From the NCBI RefSeq assembly GCF_932276165.1, contig NC_064001.1:7137501-7201500 (forward strand): a DNA stretch of 64,000 nt, given 5' to 3'. Within the stretch, counting starts at the first letter, position 1. Each line of letters begins with the position of its first letter. Below the pieces are notes generated by a model. That model made no database searches and was not told the DNA's origin. It saw only the letters and a program-made list of their open reading frames with translations. This document shows positions 42,360 to 53,211 of the stretch, in pieces. The translations under genes and the position numbers were made by a program. This DNA is from Plutella xylostella. Lineage: Eukaryota; Arthropoda; Insecta; Lepidoptera; Plutellidae.

Positions 42360-43489
42360 TATAGTGCCACAATCTTATCTGTTCCGGTAGCGACATCGCT
42401 GTGATCGAATCCAGTGTTGCTTTCGATTAAATTTTGCCTATTTCTGGTTTAAACGACAATGCATTTCTGCTATTACCTATTGTAATAATTAGATACATTC
42501 ATAAGTATAGTACTATAGATAAATCAAAATATAGGGTCGATAGTAAATGAAAGTGGATATAATATATCAAACGACATTTGTTTCAGTGTAGTTCTGATTA
42601 TGTTCTGCTTCTGATATAGGAGATTAAATCTAGATTACAATGCTATAGGTAATATATGTGGGTCGTGGGAATAACGAGATAGATAGACTTAAAAAAAACA
42701 ATTAATTAAGTATTATTATTATTATTATTTTTGAACACTTTATTTTACATTTTCTAAAGTAACAAGAAACAATAGCATACAATTATAATAAATTCAGACA
42801 GTGTGCAAAGGCTAATACATCATCATCATCATCATCTTGACCCATCACGTCCCCACTGCTGGGGCACGGGTCTCCTTCCAAAGGCTAATTGCCAAAAAGC
42901 AATTTCTTTCAGCCAACTCTTGATTGGTTCGGAAAACAATGACATGTCATAAATCATCATTATTTCGTCTAAAATCGCTGCAGGTGCGCGAAATTCTTCT
43001 TGGTATACTGCCTAATATTTAAAGTATCATGTCATGTCATCACACCTGTAATCAAAGAAAAATAAAGATTATATAATTTTCATCACGAGTATCATCACGA
43101 CTCATCCCGTCCGCACTGCTGGGGCACGGGCCTCTCTGGAAAATATAACATAAAATTAAATGGAGTATATGGGTAAAATTATTCGTCATATTTGGCAACA
43201 CTAACCTGTAGCCGCTGCAACTCGTTCTTCCAATTTTTCAAACGGAATTAAAGGCGCCTGAATACTTTATTCTTCCTGCATAAAAGCCAATATATATAGT
43301 ACTACTTTTCTTGCATCACATTACAGCGCTTTTGGTAGTATTTCACCCGGAAAATCACAAAATAAATTAAATAACAACAATTGAAATTGACAACTCAAAT
43401 AACGCACAGAGTATGAAATGACGTTTGACAATGACGTTTCGTTAGTTGCACATTTTGACCACCGGAACAGATAAGATTGTGGCACTATA
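42360..43489. mobile_element. MITE with 29-bp TATAGTGCCACAATC inverted ends
   Basis: TATAGTGCCACAATCTTATC and nine more bases at left match the right end (43461-43489) in reverse. The interior is AT-rich with two LINE-tail-like snippets (CCACTGCTGGGGCACGGG at about 42855 and 43120). It ends 189 bp downstream of membrane protein gene A. Confidence 0.85.
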
Positions 43490-44972
43490 CATCATTTTCT
43501 TGTTTAAACAAAAGCAAACATATCTAAACTTACATTGACATCACAGCCCACGGTACTGACCACGGCTTCTCTACAGCTATAAATGGAACTATCCTGTCAG
43601 TTGTTACCCTATAGTTACTGTCTGAAGCTTCGCCAGTGGCCCAACAAACACAAGCAATCATGATAACCTACTTTACATTACACGTCATATCGACCCAAAA
43701 TTGTATTTCTACCATCAGTAGCACTTCTCACTCGCGGTAGAGTGACGTTGCTGGCAGGTTCTTCTATATCATAGTCTATAGATTCATCTCTTGCCCTCAC
43801 TTGGCCACACTTGTATGCCCCATAGAATATTATAGACACCACAGCTGCTCCCACTACAGACACTATCGATATTGTTAAAGCATTCCAGAATGTTCGCGCT
43901 TCAGTCTCTGAGCTTCCACCGCCGTCGACGTTCTCTGGACTGTCCGTTGCTGTATCATCATCAGCTTCTATTGACACTTCATCGGCTACTCTCCTCTTTG
44001 CATCATACAATAGAAATTCTCCATCCTCTATAGATGTGTTTGATTCTGTCGGTGTATTGTTTCTCGGGTAAACTAGGCACTTTTCTTTACTCAATGCGGT
44101 GGGAAGATATCGAAAAGAATTGATTAAAATGAAACTGGCATCGTCATTGCAACTTGCTTCTATTTTTATCTGAAATAAGGATGCAATCATTTTACTTTTA
44201 GCAGGTATTATAACGACTGTTTAAAATTTGTATACTTAAGTAATTCAATATTTTCAGCGTACTGTAGTCGCTATAGTTATATTTTATACATATTTTGAGT
44301 TATTTAGCCTTAGAAGTTTAATGTGTGATATGGCTTATGGCTTATTAAAGGATTGCATCAGAAATGAGGTATTCAGAGAGGAGACGAAATGAATAAGCAA
44401 AAGTTGTAGTGAGCCAGATCATATCTGCGGTGGAACTATACATATTATGTTCGAGTAGGCTTAACTGATGAATAACTAAATAAATAGTGTTAAATTCAGA
44501 GTCCACTGTACTTATATACTTATACAGAAAATCATCACTTACATATCCATTATGAGAACTATTCCTTCCTATTTCCATAGACACCAGAGACCATTGAGCC
44601 TCGGGCAAATCTTCAGGTTCGAATGTTTTTGTTTGTACAGGGTCATCCGATCCTTGCAGAGCTGATAAAACAGACAAGACAACACCGCACCTCCCACTTG
44701 AAAACACTTGCAGTTCAAGTGCGCTGCCAGAGTAGACCACCAGTTCAAAAGATGTTGAGCAACTTCTGTCTGTGCCTTTGATTCCACTAACACTGACGTC
44801 ACTTGGTAAAGGTACCCCAGCATCAGAGTAGTTCACTAAGTCCCAACTGACATCATCACTGCATTCTTTTTTACTAAACGAACGATAAAAGTCATCGGTG
44901 AAAGAATACACAACACACATCTCCTCTGAAACTATAGATTTTAGTATTGCGAAAAAACACAGTAAAACTAAC

Positions 44973-45096
44973 TCTAATGAAAGTCCTTGGTTGACGTTTT
45001 TTTAAACAGACTATTTTATTCATAAAGCACACATAGACAATAGATACGAGTTTCACCTTGTAGGCTCATCACCTATATTTTGATAACATTATAACA
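44973..45096 (-). repeat. 3' LTR of the copia element
   Basis: 124 bp, matching the 5' LTR base for base as I read it; preceded on the minus strand by the polypurine tract. Confidence 0.9.
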
Positions 45097-45253
45097 CCCC
45101 CACTTTATCAAAATAACAAAATTTTCAGCAAATTACAAACACAGCGTTGAATGCCTAATCACTGGACTGAAGGTCTCTTGGTAATCAATGCCAGCTTTCT
45201 GGGTAAAACCCTTGGCCACAAGCCGTGCACGATATCTCACTTTATTGTCTGAA

Positions 45254-47845
45254 TCATATTTCTTTAAACACCCACTTGCACTGCACTACACTCGCGTTGC
45301 TGGGAGTATCGACAACTTCCCACGCTTGATTGTCTTCAAATGACTGCAGCTCCTCTGCCATGGCCTGCAACCACATCTGTCGCTCTGGCCCACTGATAGC
45401 CTCTGCATATGTCAGTTCGTCATCTCCTGTTGTAGCACACATGTTAGCGTAACCATATCTCTCTGGCTTTCTCCTTTGTCGCTTCTCTACTATTGGTACT
45501 TCTTGAACCGGTGTAGCGGGTATCTCTGAAGCTTTTTCTGTATCCTGCGGCACTGAACTGTCTTGTTTTATGTTCAGATCTTCTGCACAAGATTCTGACT
45601 CTATGTTTTCTGCCTCAACATTCAAGTTATCTGATTCAGAAGAACTTGAGTCATTCAAAGGTCCCAGTTTCACCACAGATTCCTCTTCTAATTCCCCCAC
45701 TGAATCTGTGCTCTCTAGGGAAACGGTCACTGTATCTGGTCGCTTGGGTTTCTCTTGGATAACAACATCTCTACTTGTAGAAACTTGGTTATTTACTGGG
45801 TTATAAATTCGATAGCCCTTGACATTGTCACAATAACCAACAAGTATGTGTCTCATGGATTTCTTGTCCCACTTTGTTCTCTTTTCTTTAGGAATATGCA
45901 CCATCACAGTACTCCCAAATACACGCAAATGTTGCAGATCAGGTTTCCTACTAAACCACATCTCATATGGAGTCTTTTCAATACCTGAAGCTATAGACCT
46001 GTTCTTAAGGTATACGGCAGTGTTAGCCGCTTCCGCCCAGAACTTCTTGTCTAATTCTGCTTCGAAAAGTAAGCATCTAGCTCTCTCCACGATGGTCCGG
46101 TTGTTCCTTTCACTGAGTCCGTTCTGTTCCGGTGTGTATGGATTCGTTTTCTGATGAATAATCCCTTCATGCTTCAGAAAATCTCGAAATTCATTGCTAC
46201 AATATTCACACCCATTGTCTGTTCGCAATATTTTTATTCTTTTGTTTTGATAGTTCTCCACCATTGACTTAAACTCTTTGAAACAAGTCAGTGTTTCACT
46301 TTTGCACTTCAGGAAGTATATGAAGGTCATTCTGGTGTAGTCGTCAACAAACAGTAAAAAATATCTTGCACCACCTATTGATTTGCATTCCATCGGTCCG
46401 CAGATGTCTGAATGCACAATCTGTAACATTTCTGTGGCTCGTGTACCAGTCGGAAATGGTAATCTTGACTGTTTTCCTTCACAGCATACTTGACAGCTAG
46501 TCTTACTTGTCATAAATTTGTCTGGATAATTCATTCCACTGACTAAACCTTGCTTCATCTTGTTCATGTCTGTACTGTTTAAGTGCCCAAGCCGTCTATG
46601 CCATGTCTCTCCATCTGTTGTTGGTGATGATAACAAACAGGCTTTATTTTGCACGGTTAACTTGTATACATTATTGACAAGTTCCGCCTCAGCAACTATG
46701 TCACCTAAACTGTTTCTTATCAGGCATCGGTCGGGTTCAAACACAACACTATTTCCATTCTTTATCAATTCACTAACTGATAACAAGTTCGTCGCAAGTG
46801 TCGGTACGCACAATACATTCTTCACAGTGACCTCGTAACCGTAACTCGTCGTGATTTCTACGTCACCGGCACATAACACAGGCACTGTTGTATTGTCTGC
46901 TACTGTGATTTCAGGTAAACTTCTCGAGTCCATTCGTTTTGTCAACCAACTTTCGTTTGCAGTCATGTGTGTGCTGGCTCCAGAATCAACATACCAGTCG
47001 CACTTATTAAAGTTACCGCTCAGAAAAACAACACTGAATGCATTTGTTTGCTTTTTCTTCTCTGTTTTGTCGTTTTTCAGTGGACACTGAGACATGTAAT
47101 GTCCAGTTTGTTTACATTTGTAACATGATATTGTTTTGTTGGTTCTGTCATTTGAGTTTGACACTAACGTATTCGGGCCATAGACATTCGGAGTCGGTCC
47201 GCCATGTTTGCTATTGTTGCCAACCTTACCATGTTTCTTCTTTTGCCAACTTGGCGCCATGAATGCTGAGTTTTCATTTCCGTTCACTACGAATGAGTCG
47301 CCATTTTCCATATCTAACAATTTTGTTTTTATGGAATCTGCGGTGATCTTCATCCCGGAATGCTCGATTGCCATGATCATTGGCATAAACATGTCTGGTA
47401 AACCGGCCAGTAACAATGACCCAACCCAATCATCGCTTATTGTGAATCCAGTTCCACTTAATCGTTGCGAAGTTTCTACAATTTGTGTAACGTAACTGGT
47501 CATATTTTCACATTTTTCTAGTCTGATGGAGATTAAATGACGTAACAAGGTTATTCTTCTTGAAAAGCCCGAATCATCAAACAGAGCCTTTAGTTTTGTC
47601 CATAACTCCTTTGTTGTCTTCGTCTCCTTTATATGCACAAACAATGATGCGTCAATAGTCAGGATCAATTTAGCGCGTGCTCTGGCATCTGCTGCTATCT
47701 GTGCTTCATCTGTCGTCGCTCCTTCTTGCTTGAGGAACTTGTCCGTGTCCTCAAGAACTAGCAAGTTTTGAACGGCGAACGCCCAGTCGTCATAATTTTC
47801 ACGACCCTTGAGCTTTGGTACACTAGCGAGAAAACTTGAGGTCAT
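45254..47845 (-). CDS. Copia gag-protease-integrase polyprotein, RT truncated
   Basis: 863 residues. Copia-type Gag occupies roughly residues 1-230. A CCHC knuckle (CYKCKQTGHYMSQC) is near 241-254 and the protease motif WYVDSGASTH near 284. The integrase zinc region (HRRLGHLN) is near 418. The integrase core has SDICGP near 479, DNGCEYCSNEF near 543 and EQNGLSERNNR. The start of the RT domain (MWLQAMAEELQSFEDNQAW, KWVFK) is followed by a frame change at the 3' end. In the shifted frame, YDSDNKVRYRARLVAKGFTQ and about 20 more residues continue, then coding stops near the polypurine tract. Full copia polyproteins run well over 1,200 residues, so about a third is missing. Confidence 0.9.
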   Translation of the reverse strand: MTSSFLASVPKLKGRENYDDWAFAVQNLLVLEDTDKFLKQEGATTDEAQIAADARARAKLILTIDASLFVHIKETKTTKELWTKLKALFDDSGFSRRITLLRHLISIRLEKCENMTSYVTQIVETSQRLSGTGFTISDDWVGSLLLAGLPDMFMPMIMAIEHSGMKITADSIKTKLLDMENGDSFVVNGNENSAFMAPSWQKKKHGKVGNNSKHGGPTPNVYGPNTLVSNSNDRTNKTISCYKCKQTGHYMSQCPLKNDKTEKKKQTNAFSVVFLSGNFNKCDWYVDSGASTHMTANESWLTKRMDSRSLPEITVADNTTVPVLCAGDVEITTSYGYEVTVKNVLCVPTLATNLLSVSELIKNGNSVVFEPDRCLIRNSLGDIVAEAELVNNVYKLTVQNKACLLSSPTTDGETWHRRLGHLNSTDMNKMKQGLVSGMNYPDKFMTSKTSCQVCCEGKQSRLPFPTGTRATEMLQIVHSDICGPMECKSIGGARYFLLFVDDYTRMTFIYFLKCKSETLTCFKEFKSMVENYQNKRIKILRTDNGCEYCSNEFRDFLKHEGIIHQKTNPYTPEQNGLSERNNRTIVERARCLLFEAELDKKFWAEAANTAVYLKNRSIASGIEKTPYEMWFSRKPDLQHLRVFGSTVMVHIPKEKRTKWDKKSMRHILVGYCDNVKGYRIYNPVNNQVSTSRDVVIQEKPKRPDTVTVSLESTDSVGELEEESVVKLGPLNDSSSSESDNLNVEAENIESESCAEDLNIKQDSSVPQDTEKASEIPATPVQEVPIVEKRQRRKPERYGYANMCATTGDDELTYAEAISGPERQMWLQAMAEELQSFEDNQAWEVVDTPSNASVVQCKWVFKEI

Positions 47846-47953
47846 CTTGATTTTCTGATGTCACACGCGTAAAATAAACCAACAATCTAACAATAACTCT
47901 TCAATTAACATTATAACTTTAATTTTCTTTGCAAAATTTGGTGGCCCATAACC

Positions 47954-48077
47954 TCTAATGAAAGTCCTTGGTTGACGTTTTTTTAAACAGACTATTTTAT
48001 TCATAAAGCACACATAGACAATAGATACGAGTTTCACCTTGTAGGCTCATCACCTATATTTTGATAACATTATAACA
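47954..48077 (-). repeat. 5' LTR of the copia element
   Basis: 124 bp, starting TGTTATAATG and ending TTAGA on the minus strand. It contains an AATAAA-like stretch. Identical to the other LTR as read. Confidence 0.9.
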
Positions 48078-48082
48078 CTAAC

Positions 48083-48880
48083 ATTGCGTCTACGTGAAAC
48101 ATTCAGGTATTTCTGATTATAGCCTGTTTTTCCGAATATGTTAATAAACGCGGAAATGGGTACTGGGAGTTTGCGCGGCTTCAGTGACTTATCGTATCGT
48201 ATTAAATTGTATGGATTAACTTAAGCAGCACATACAGATAACGGTGAATTGTATCTGTAAGCACAAATAAATAAAATGTTATTATTACCAAAATAACCAA
48301 TGGATATTATTTGCATTAATGGATCCGTTTTATACTCACTCTCACTCTTGATGGCTCGTTGAACCAAAGTGGATCTTGGCCTCCGCTACCAAAAGTTTTA
48401 TACATAGAAATATAATACTATATGTATGAAACTTTTTTTTTATAAGTATCCTGACCTAACAAGAACAGATTGTTAATAAAACATTATAAAATTTGTACGA
48501 AACACTTCAATATTGAGGTACAATGGATTTTCTCCATGGTATATTGAAAATTTAAAGCTCTGGTATTCTCTATAATGTTAACTGTGATTGCACACTTTCA
48601 ATAGACTGCACAGTTTTATAGCGAGAAGTCACTCAAGACTAGATAATAACAAGTGCTTCTTACTACGTTAGTAGCGTTTATCTACATAACTCCTAATATA
48701 AACACAATTATATTAATTATCATATGAGTCAAAATAAAAATCCCTACATGATAATAATATATACCTATATCAAATATTTTTTTCAGTAAAAGCGAACTAT
48801 AATACAGTTATCTACCTATATACGTAACCCTTTGCTTATAAGTTTAGAATAAATAAAAAACATAGATAATGATTTTATAT
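48083..48880. other. Short region between gene B's 3' end and gene A's start
   Basis: Holds the 5' region of gene A (minus strand) and the 3' flank of gene B. No obvious TATA box. AATAAA overlaps gene B's TAA stop at 48879-48884. Confidence 0.45.
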
Positions 48881-50640
48881 TTATTGATTTTTATTGTAAA
48901 TGCTACTCGTATCATTAAAGGCCCTCGCCACTCGCGGCATAGTTATCGGCTTCGGCAAGTTATCGTAATCAGTCATAAACAACTCCTGTGGTGTTTGCTT
49001 TTGTACTCTTCTTTTTCCGCACTCGTAGAATGACCAACAAACAAGACCGAGAATCGTGAATGATAGTAATGATGCAAAAACTATTGCTAATGTTTTCCAA
49101 ATGGGTCGACGCCTGGTTGGTCAGGGCTCGCACTCGGCACGTCCGGACTATCTGTCCCAGGACCTTCTGTTATAGGATCTATCTCTGGACCATCAGTTAT
49201 TGGGCTACTGGAATCTGGGTCATCAGTGATTGGGCTACTGGACTCTGGATCAACAGTTGTTGGGCTACCGGACTCTGGATCAACAGTTGTTGGGCTACTG
49301 GACTCTGGGTCAACAGTTGTTGGGCTACTGAACTCTGGATCAACAGTTGTTGGGCTACTGAACTCTGGATCAACAGTTGTTGGGCTACTGGACTCTGGGT
49401 CTGGGGACTCTGCATCGTCATAAGCAGAACATGATTCGGAATCTACTCCAGGAGGTAAATACCGAAATGAATCAACAAACAGTATCGACTCCTCACTAGC
49501 CACACCTTGGAATTTTACCTGTGAAAATACATTTATGCATATTAACATGATCAACTATATTTATAAAACCGGCCAAGAGCGTGTCGGACACGCACATAAA
49601 AGGGTTCCGTAGCCATAGGATGAGCCGACCGCATGACACAAAAAATATCCATAAGTACATTACCATTTAGTTAGGGCAAATGCACCTCATAAGATGGTCG
49701 AGTTGTATAAAATAACTATGTATGATACAGAGTCCGCTATTCGTTTTCGTTGAAAGTACTTACTTGGAAGTACTTACTTACAGGACAGTTTTTCAGGATT
49801 ATTGTAATTAATAGTATTTAAAATATCTCGACACTGGGGGGTTTGATCCACATGGTTTCAAGGTAAAGTTTGTTATATTTATAGATAAATTTTTAACGAT
49901 ACAATTCAACTTAACCTCCAATCGTGTGAGTTAAGTTGTATTTTTGTATTTTTTTCGCAGTAAAAAATAATTACTTTTCGATAATTTTAAAAACCTTGTT
50001 TTGGATCATCAGTATTTACATCTCTTCACCTATTTTCGTGGCAATCGGTGGAGAAATGGCGGAGAACGAGCCAGGACAGACGGACAGACATGACGAAACT
50101 ATAAAGGATCCTAGACTTCCTTGTAAACTTACGGAACCCAAAAAATTAACAAGTACACATTTATAAACTTACATATCCATTGTACATCTTGTCACCTGAC
50201 ACTGACCAGTTCACTTCGAAATTGTAAAATCCATCACCTGATTCACCATCAACGGCTGCGCTTAGCACTGCGACACCCAAAGTAGCATCGTTTTCTTCTT
50301 CCTGCTCCCCGTAGACAATCACTATGATCTGGTCATTTATACTAGCGGATTTCATATACGCTTGTATTTCAAATTTACCATCTGCCCGAACAGGAAATGT
50401 GTCAGATGATACACAGCTCAGACCATTCTGTCCAGGTTTGATAAACGTGGTGCTTAGCGGGTGGGGACTCTCAATGCCCAAGTCTTCGTAGAAACCTGTA
50501 CTCCATAGTTCATTGTTGTCGCCGCAGCTTGAGAAGAACTCATCGAAATTCTCTTCGAAATTATAAGTGACACACTCTTGACTGTTCACGTAACTGCTCA
50601 CGCAGATAAGCAGTGCAAAGGTAACTGAGTAAGTGAACAT
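48881..50640 (-). CDS. Orphan type I membrane protein B, with an apparent frame change before the membrane segment
   Basis: Paralogue of the neighbouring gene. Exon 1 (50173-50640) starts MFTYSVTFALLICVSSYVNS, a signal peptide, and gives a Cys-containing ectodomain ending NGY at the donor, exactly as in gene A. Exon 2 begins at 49518 with VKFQGVASEESILFVDSFRY, then seven or so DPESSSPTTV-like decapeptides, a Ser/Pro/Thr stalk that is probably glycosylated. This frame ends at 49087 (GVDPFGKH). A frame one base away, from about 49108 to 48881, encodes the expected membrane helix (LAIVFASLLSFTILGLVCW) and a tail with DYDNLPKPITMPRV, matching paralogue A. A one-base difference near 49110, or a very short intron, is needed to join them. 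Read as is, the product would be secreted. Function unknown. Confidence 0.7.
49567..50145. repeat. Common lepidopteran interspersed repeat inside the intron of gene B
   Basis: It opens with AACCGGCCAAGAGCGTGTCGG and '...GGGTTCCGTA' and closes with 'GGACAGACGGACAGACA...' and 'TACGGAACCC'. I recognise this layout as a widespread lepidopteran dispersed repeat; class uncertain. It fills nearly all of the 654-bp intron. Confidence 0.6.
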
Positions 50641-50984
50641 TTTTTATCATTACTTCTGAAAATGTTTTGGTATATGAACTGAACACCTAAGTATATTTTG
50701 AATTGGTTTACTTAGACAGCACAAGTTTAAATAACAATTAAACACTAAAAATACTACCAAGAATATCTGAGTCGGCACTACCGGTTTCAAATTAATTATT
50801 ATCAGTTTATAATTATCGTAAAATTATCGTTTCAAAATGTGACTAGATCTTCGTTTACAGTGCCTGATATAGATAAAGTTATAGGTAGGTATATGGTGTC
50901 ATTGTTGTATTTTTTGCAAATTGATTGAATGGATACGTTTTATTCGTATGTGCGAGTCCATTCTACAGGAAACACTGAATAAAT

Positions 50985-51155
50985 ACGAAAGTAAATGTGT
51001 CTGTCTGTCGGTTATTCTTTAAACTACTGAACGGATTTGAATGAAATTTGATATACAGATAGTCTAGACCCTGTGAAAGAACATAGGCTACTTTTTATCG
51101 CGGAATTCCCACGGGTTTTTTTCGGCGAAGCTCGCGGGTACTGCTAGTATATTAT
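50985..51155 (-). mobile_element. LINE/SINE tail of the TATAATATTAGT family, minus strand
   Basis: Complement reads ACTAGCAGTACCCGCGAGCT... AAAAAGTAGCCTATGTTCTT ... ACAGACAGACACATTTACTTTCG, as in the copy at 1265. Confidence 0.7.
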
Positions 51156-53078
51156 TATTTGGTAATCTGTTTGAGAGTTTCAGCAATACTACTCCATCTG
51201 AAATCAGACGGACTAGACTGCAGTAGCTATATTCAACTGAATCCAGTTAAACCTTCAACTTCGTGCAGTGTGCAGTCATGATATCAACTGCCCGCGGTCG
51301 GATGCAGTCGACTGCAATCAATATCAACTTTATGTAGTATTGTATGGGCTTGGAACAATAAAAAAAAAACGTTATGAGGGCATAAATTAAATATATAATC
51401 AATGTAATAAAATCAAGTTTCACATGATGACAGTAGGAATTATAACAAATCTTCATAGTCACGAGTTCACGACCCAATGGTGGCATTAAATCAATAAATT
51501 CATCACATGTATTATAGCTTAATAATATCACAAATTGCAGATCATGATGCAATCAATACTAACCTTATCTATTCACATTGATTAATTACCACAAATATAC
51601 CAGATATTTTCATGAAATGTATTATTTTTAAACATAGAAGGACGGAGGAATAAAAAAATATGAGATAGAATTTTGGGAGAAACTAGTTTTAACTACAAAG
51701 CGACGCGTTACAACAAGTACCACATTTATTGCTTTTTAAATTATATATTTAGAAACTAGGACCTATAGCTTTATCCGTACGAGTTGATACATATTATGTT
51801 CTACCCTTATTTTCTGTTTAGGTGGGTAAACAATATACATATATCTCCGTACATTCTCCCCTTATTTTTTTAGAATATTATTTTAATCACTTGAGAGCTG
51901 GGACACATGTTGCAGACGGCAAGTATCTAATACATACTTTACAATAATACGACGAAAACTTATCGTGTTTCATACCCGTTTCGCAAACTCAGACTTTGCA
52001 TTATAACTTAATTAAAAATATGTGGATAGCGTAGTTATAAAAAAAATATGTAGGTACTTAAGTAAATTAAATGTAACGAACAAATTAAAGAATATAAACA
52101 AATGCTGATATTGGAATTTAGTGGTAACAGGGTAAAGTGTCCTAGGTAATCCTTTTTAAATTTGAGGAACATTTATTGTTATTAGATAGAAAAAAATGCA
52201 TTAAAATTTTGTCTATAAAATAAGTCCATTGATATGTTTGTAATTTTAATAAAATACTTACTTAGAACTATTACAAAAATAATTTTAGACGTCCAATAAA
52301 GTAAAGATAAAAATGACAAAATTCAGTCAAGAAAAAAATATAAGGATTCGCAAGAATCTCATAATAATTTCACAAATTATATAATATGTAACTACAAAAG
52401 TACTGATGAAACTGATCCTTTTATTTAATAATGTATTTCTTATTTTATTATAAAAATATACAATAACACTAAAATATTTGCGTCTAACATTCATCTTTCT
52501 GAGAACCTATACCTATATTTACCAAATCATCTGATTTACCAGCCACTGGGAATCTCAATTGAAAATAACCTGATGAGTGTCTGAATGATAAAAATACAGA
52601 AATGTAATGTATAAAGTTTAAAGACATGAAACTAATAAGTAATACATAGTTATAAAACATTTATTTTAAACACCTGTTTCCTGGTTTTTACAAAAACAAC
52701 GTACAATAACTTTTCTTTTTCAAAATGGGGATTTTACTGGTCCATTGCATATTGCATAACAATTTCAGATATCAGAAACCAAAACAATATGTTTCTCTGT
52801 TGTAAAAAAATCTTCAAATATTCGAAAATGATTTTGGGAACGTTTATTTATGTTACATATTATTAAATGAGTCAATACTTCAGAGAGTCATGACGGCTAG
52901 TCACTATATGGAAAAGAATATTTATTTCTGAAGAACCATCATTGTTATAAAAGCACACATTTATACAAAAATATGTACCTATTATTATTTCCGTGCGATA
53001 AGATGATAAAATGAATTTAAACACTAAAGTAGACCAAAGAAAAAACATAGATAAAGCTTGCTTTTATACAATAAGACA
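51156..53078. other. AT-rich intergenic stretch upstream of gene B and downstream of groucho
   Basis: No gene, RNA or clear transposon seen. Confidence 0.4.
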
Positions 53079-53084
53079 TTTATT
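53079..53084 (-). terminator. Candidate polyadenylation signal of groucho
   Basis: Minus-strand AATAAA about 130 bp after the stop codon. Confidence 0.5.
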
Positions 53085-53211
53085 TACCATTTCCTCTTTC
53101 ACGTTTCCATATACACTAATGAATTCCTTCTCACTAAATCGCAAGAGATGGACTATGGACCCCAAGGAAGGGTCTTATTGCCTGAGATTTCTTCTGACAC
53201 TCACGGGTGGT

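Larger units (their letters stand above)
44973..48077 (-). mobile_element. Ty1/copia LTR retrotransposon, RT-deleted, with identical LTRs and 5-bp target duplication
   Basis: The 124-bp LTRs are 47954-48077 (5') and 44973-45096 (3'), identical as I read them, flanked by CTAAC at 44968-44972 and 48078-48082. The primer-binding site GGTTATGGGCC follows the 5' LTR (47943-47953), the internal initiator-Met tRNA site typical of copia. A purine-rich tract ending GTGGGGG abuts the 3' LTR. Between them is one long gag-pol frame (863 codons) plus a short RT remnant in the next frame. The element lacks the YVDD-containing RT core and RNase H, so it cannot copy itself. It sits inside the 5' coding region of membrane protein A, in the same orientation. 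Confidence 0.93.
43678..48084 (-). pseudogene. Orphan type I membrane protein A, split by a copia element after its start codon
   Basis: The start ATG is at 48082-48084 and two further bases-worth of codons reach 48078; the coding sequence resumes at 44967 after a 3.1 kb copia insertion and runs to a GT donor at 44543. Exon 2 is 43678-44169. Without the insertion the lengths fit exactly: 432 nt (144 codons) plus 492 nt, about 307 residues. Across the break the start joins a hydrophobic signal peptide (LVLLCFFAILKSIVS). The ectodomain has scattered cysteines and a FILINSFRYLP block. An acidic stalk precedes a membrane helix (ALTISIVSVVGAAVVSIIFY), and the cytoplasmic tail has DYDIEEPASNVTLPRV. 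With the insertion the frame stops after four codons. A downstream ATG (44920) would lack the signal peptide. Family not recognised; the topology is MAM-like by inference. Confidence 0.72.

Noticed and set aside
49060..49434. Plus-strand repeat-containing frame opposite gene B
   Set aside because: Antisense shadow of the DPESSSPTTV repeats; no signal peptide or splice context.
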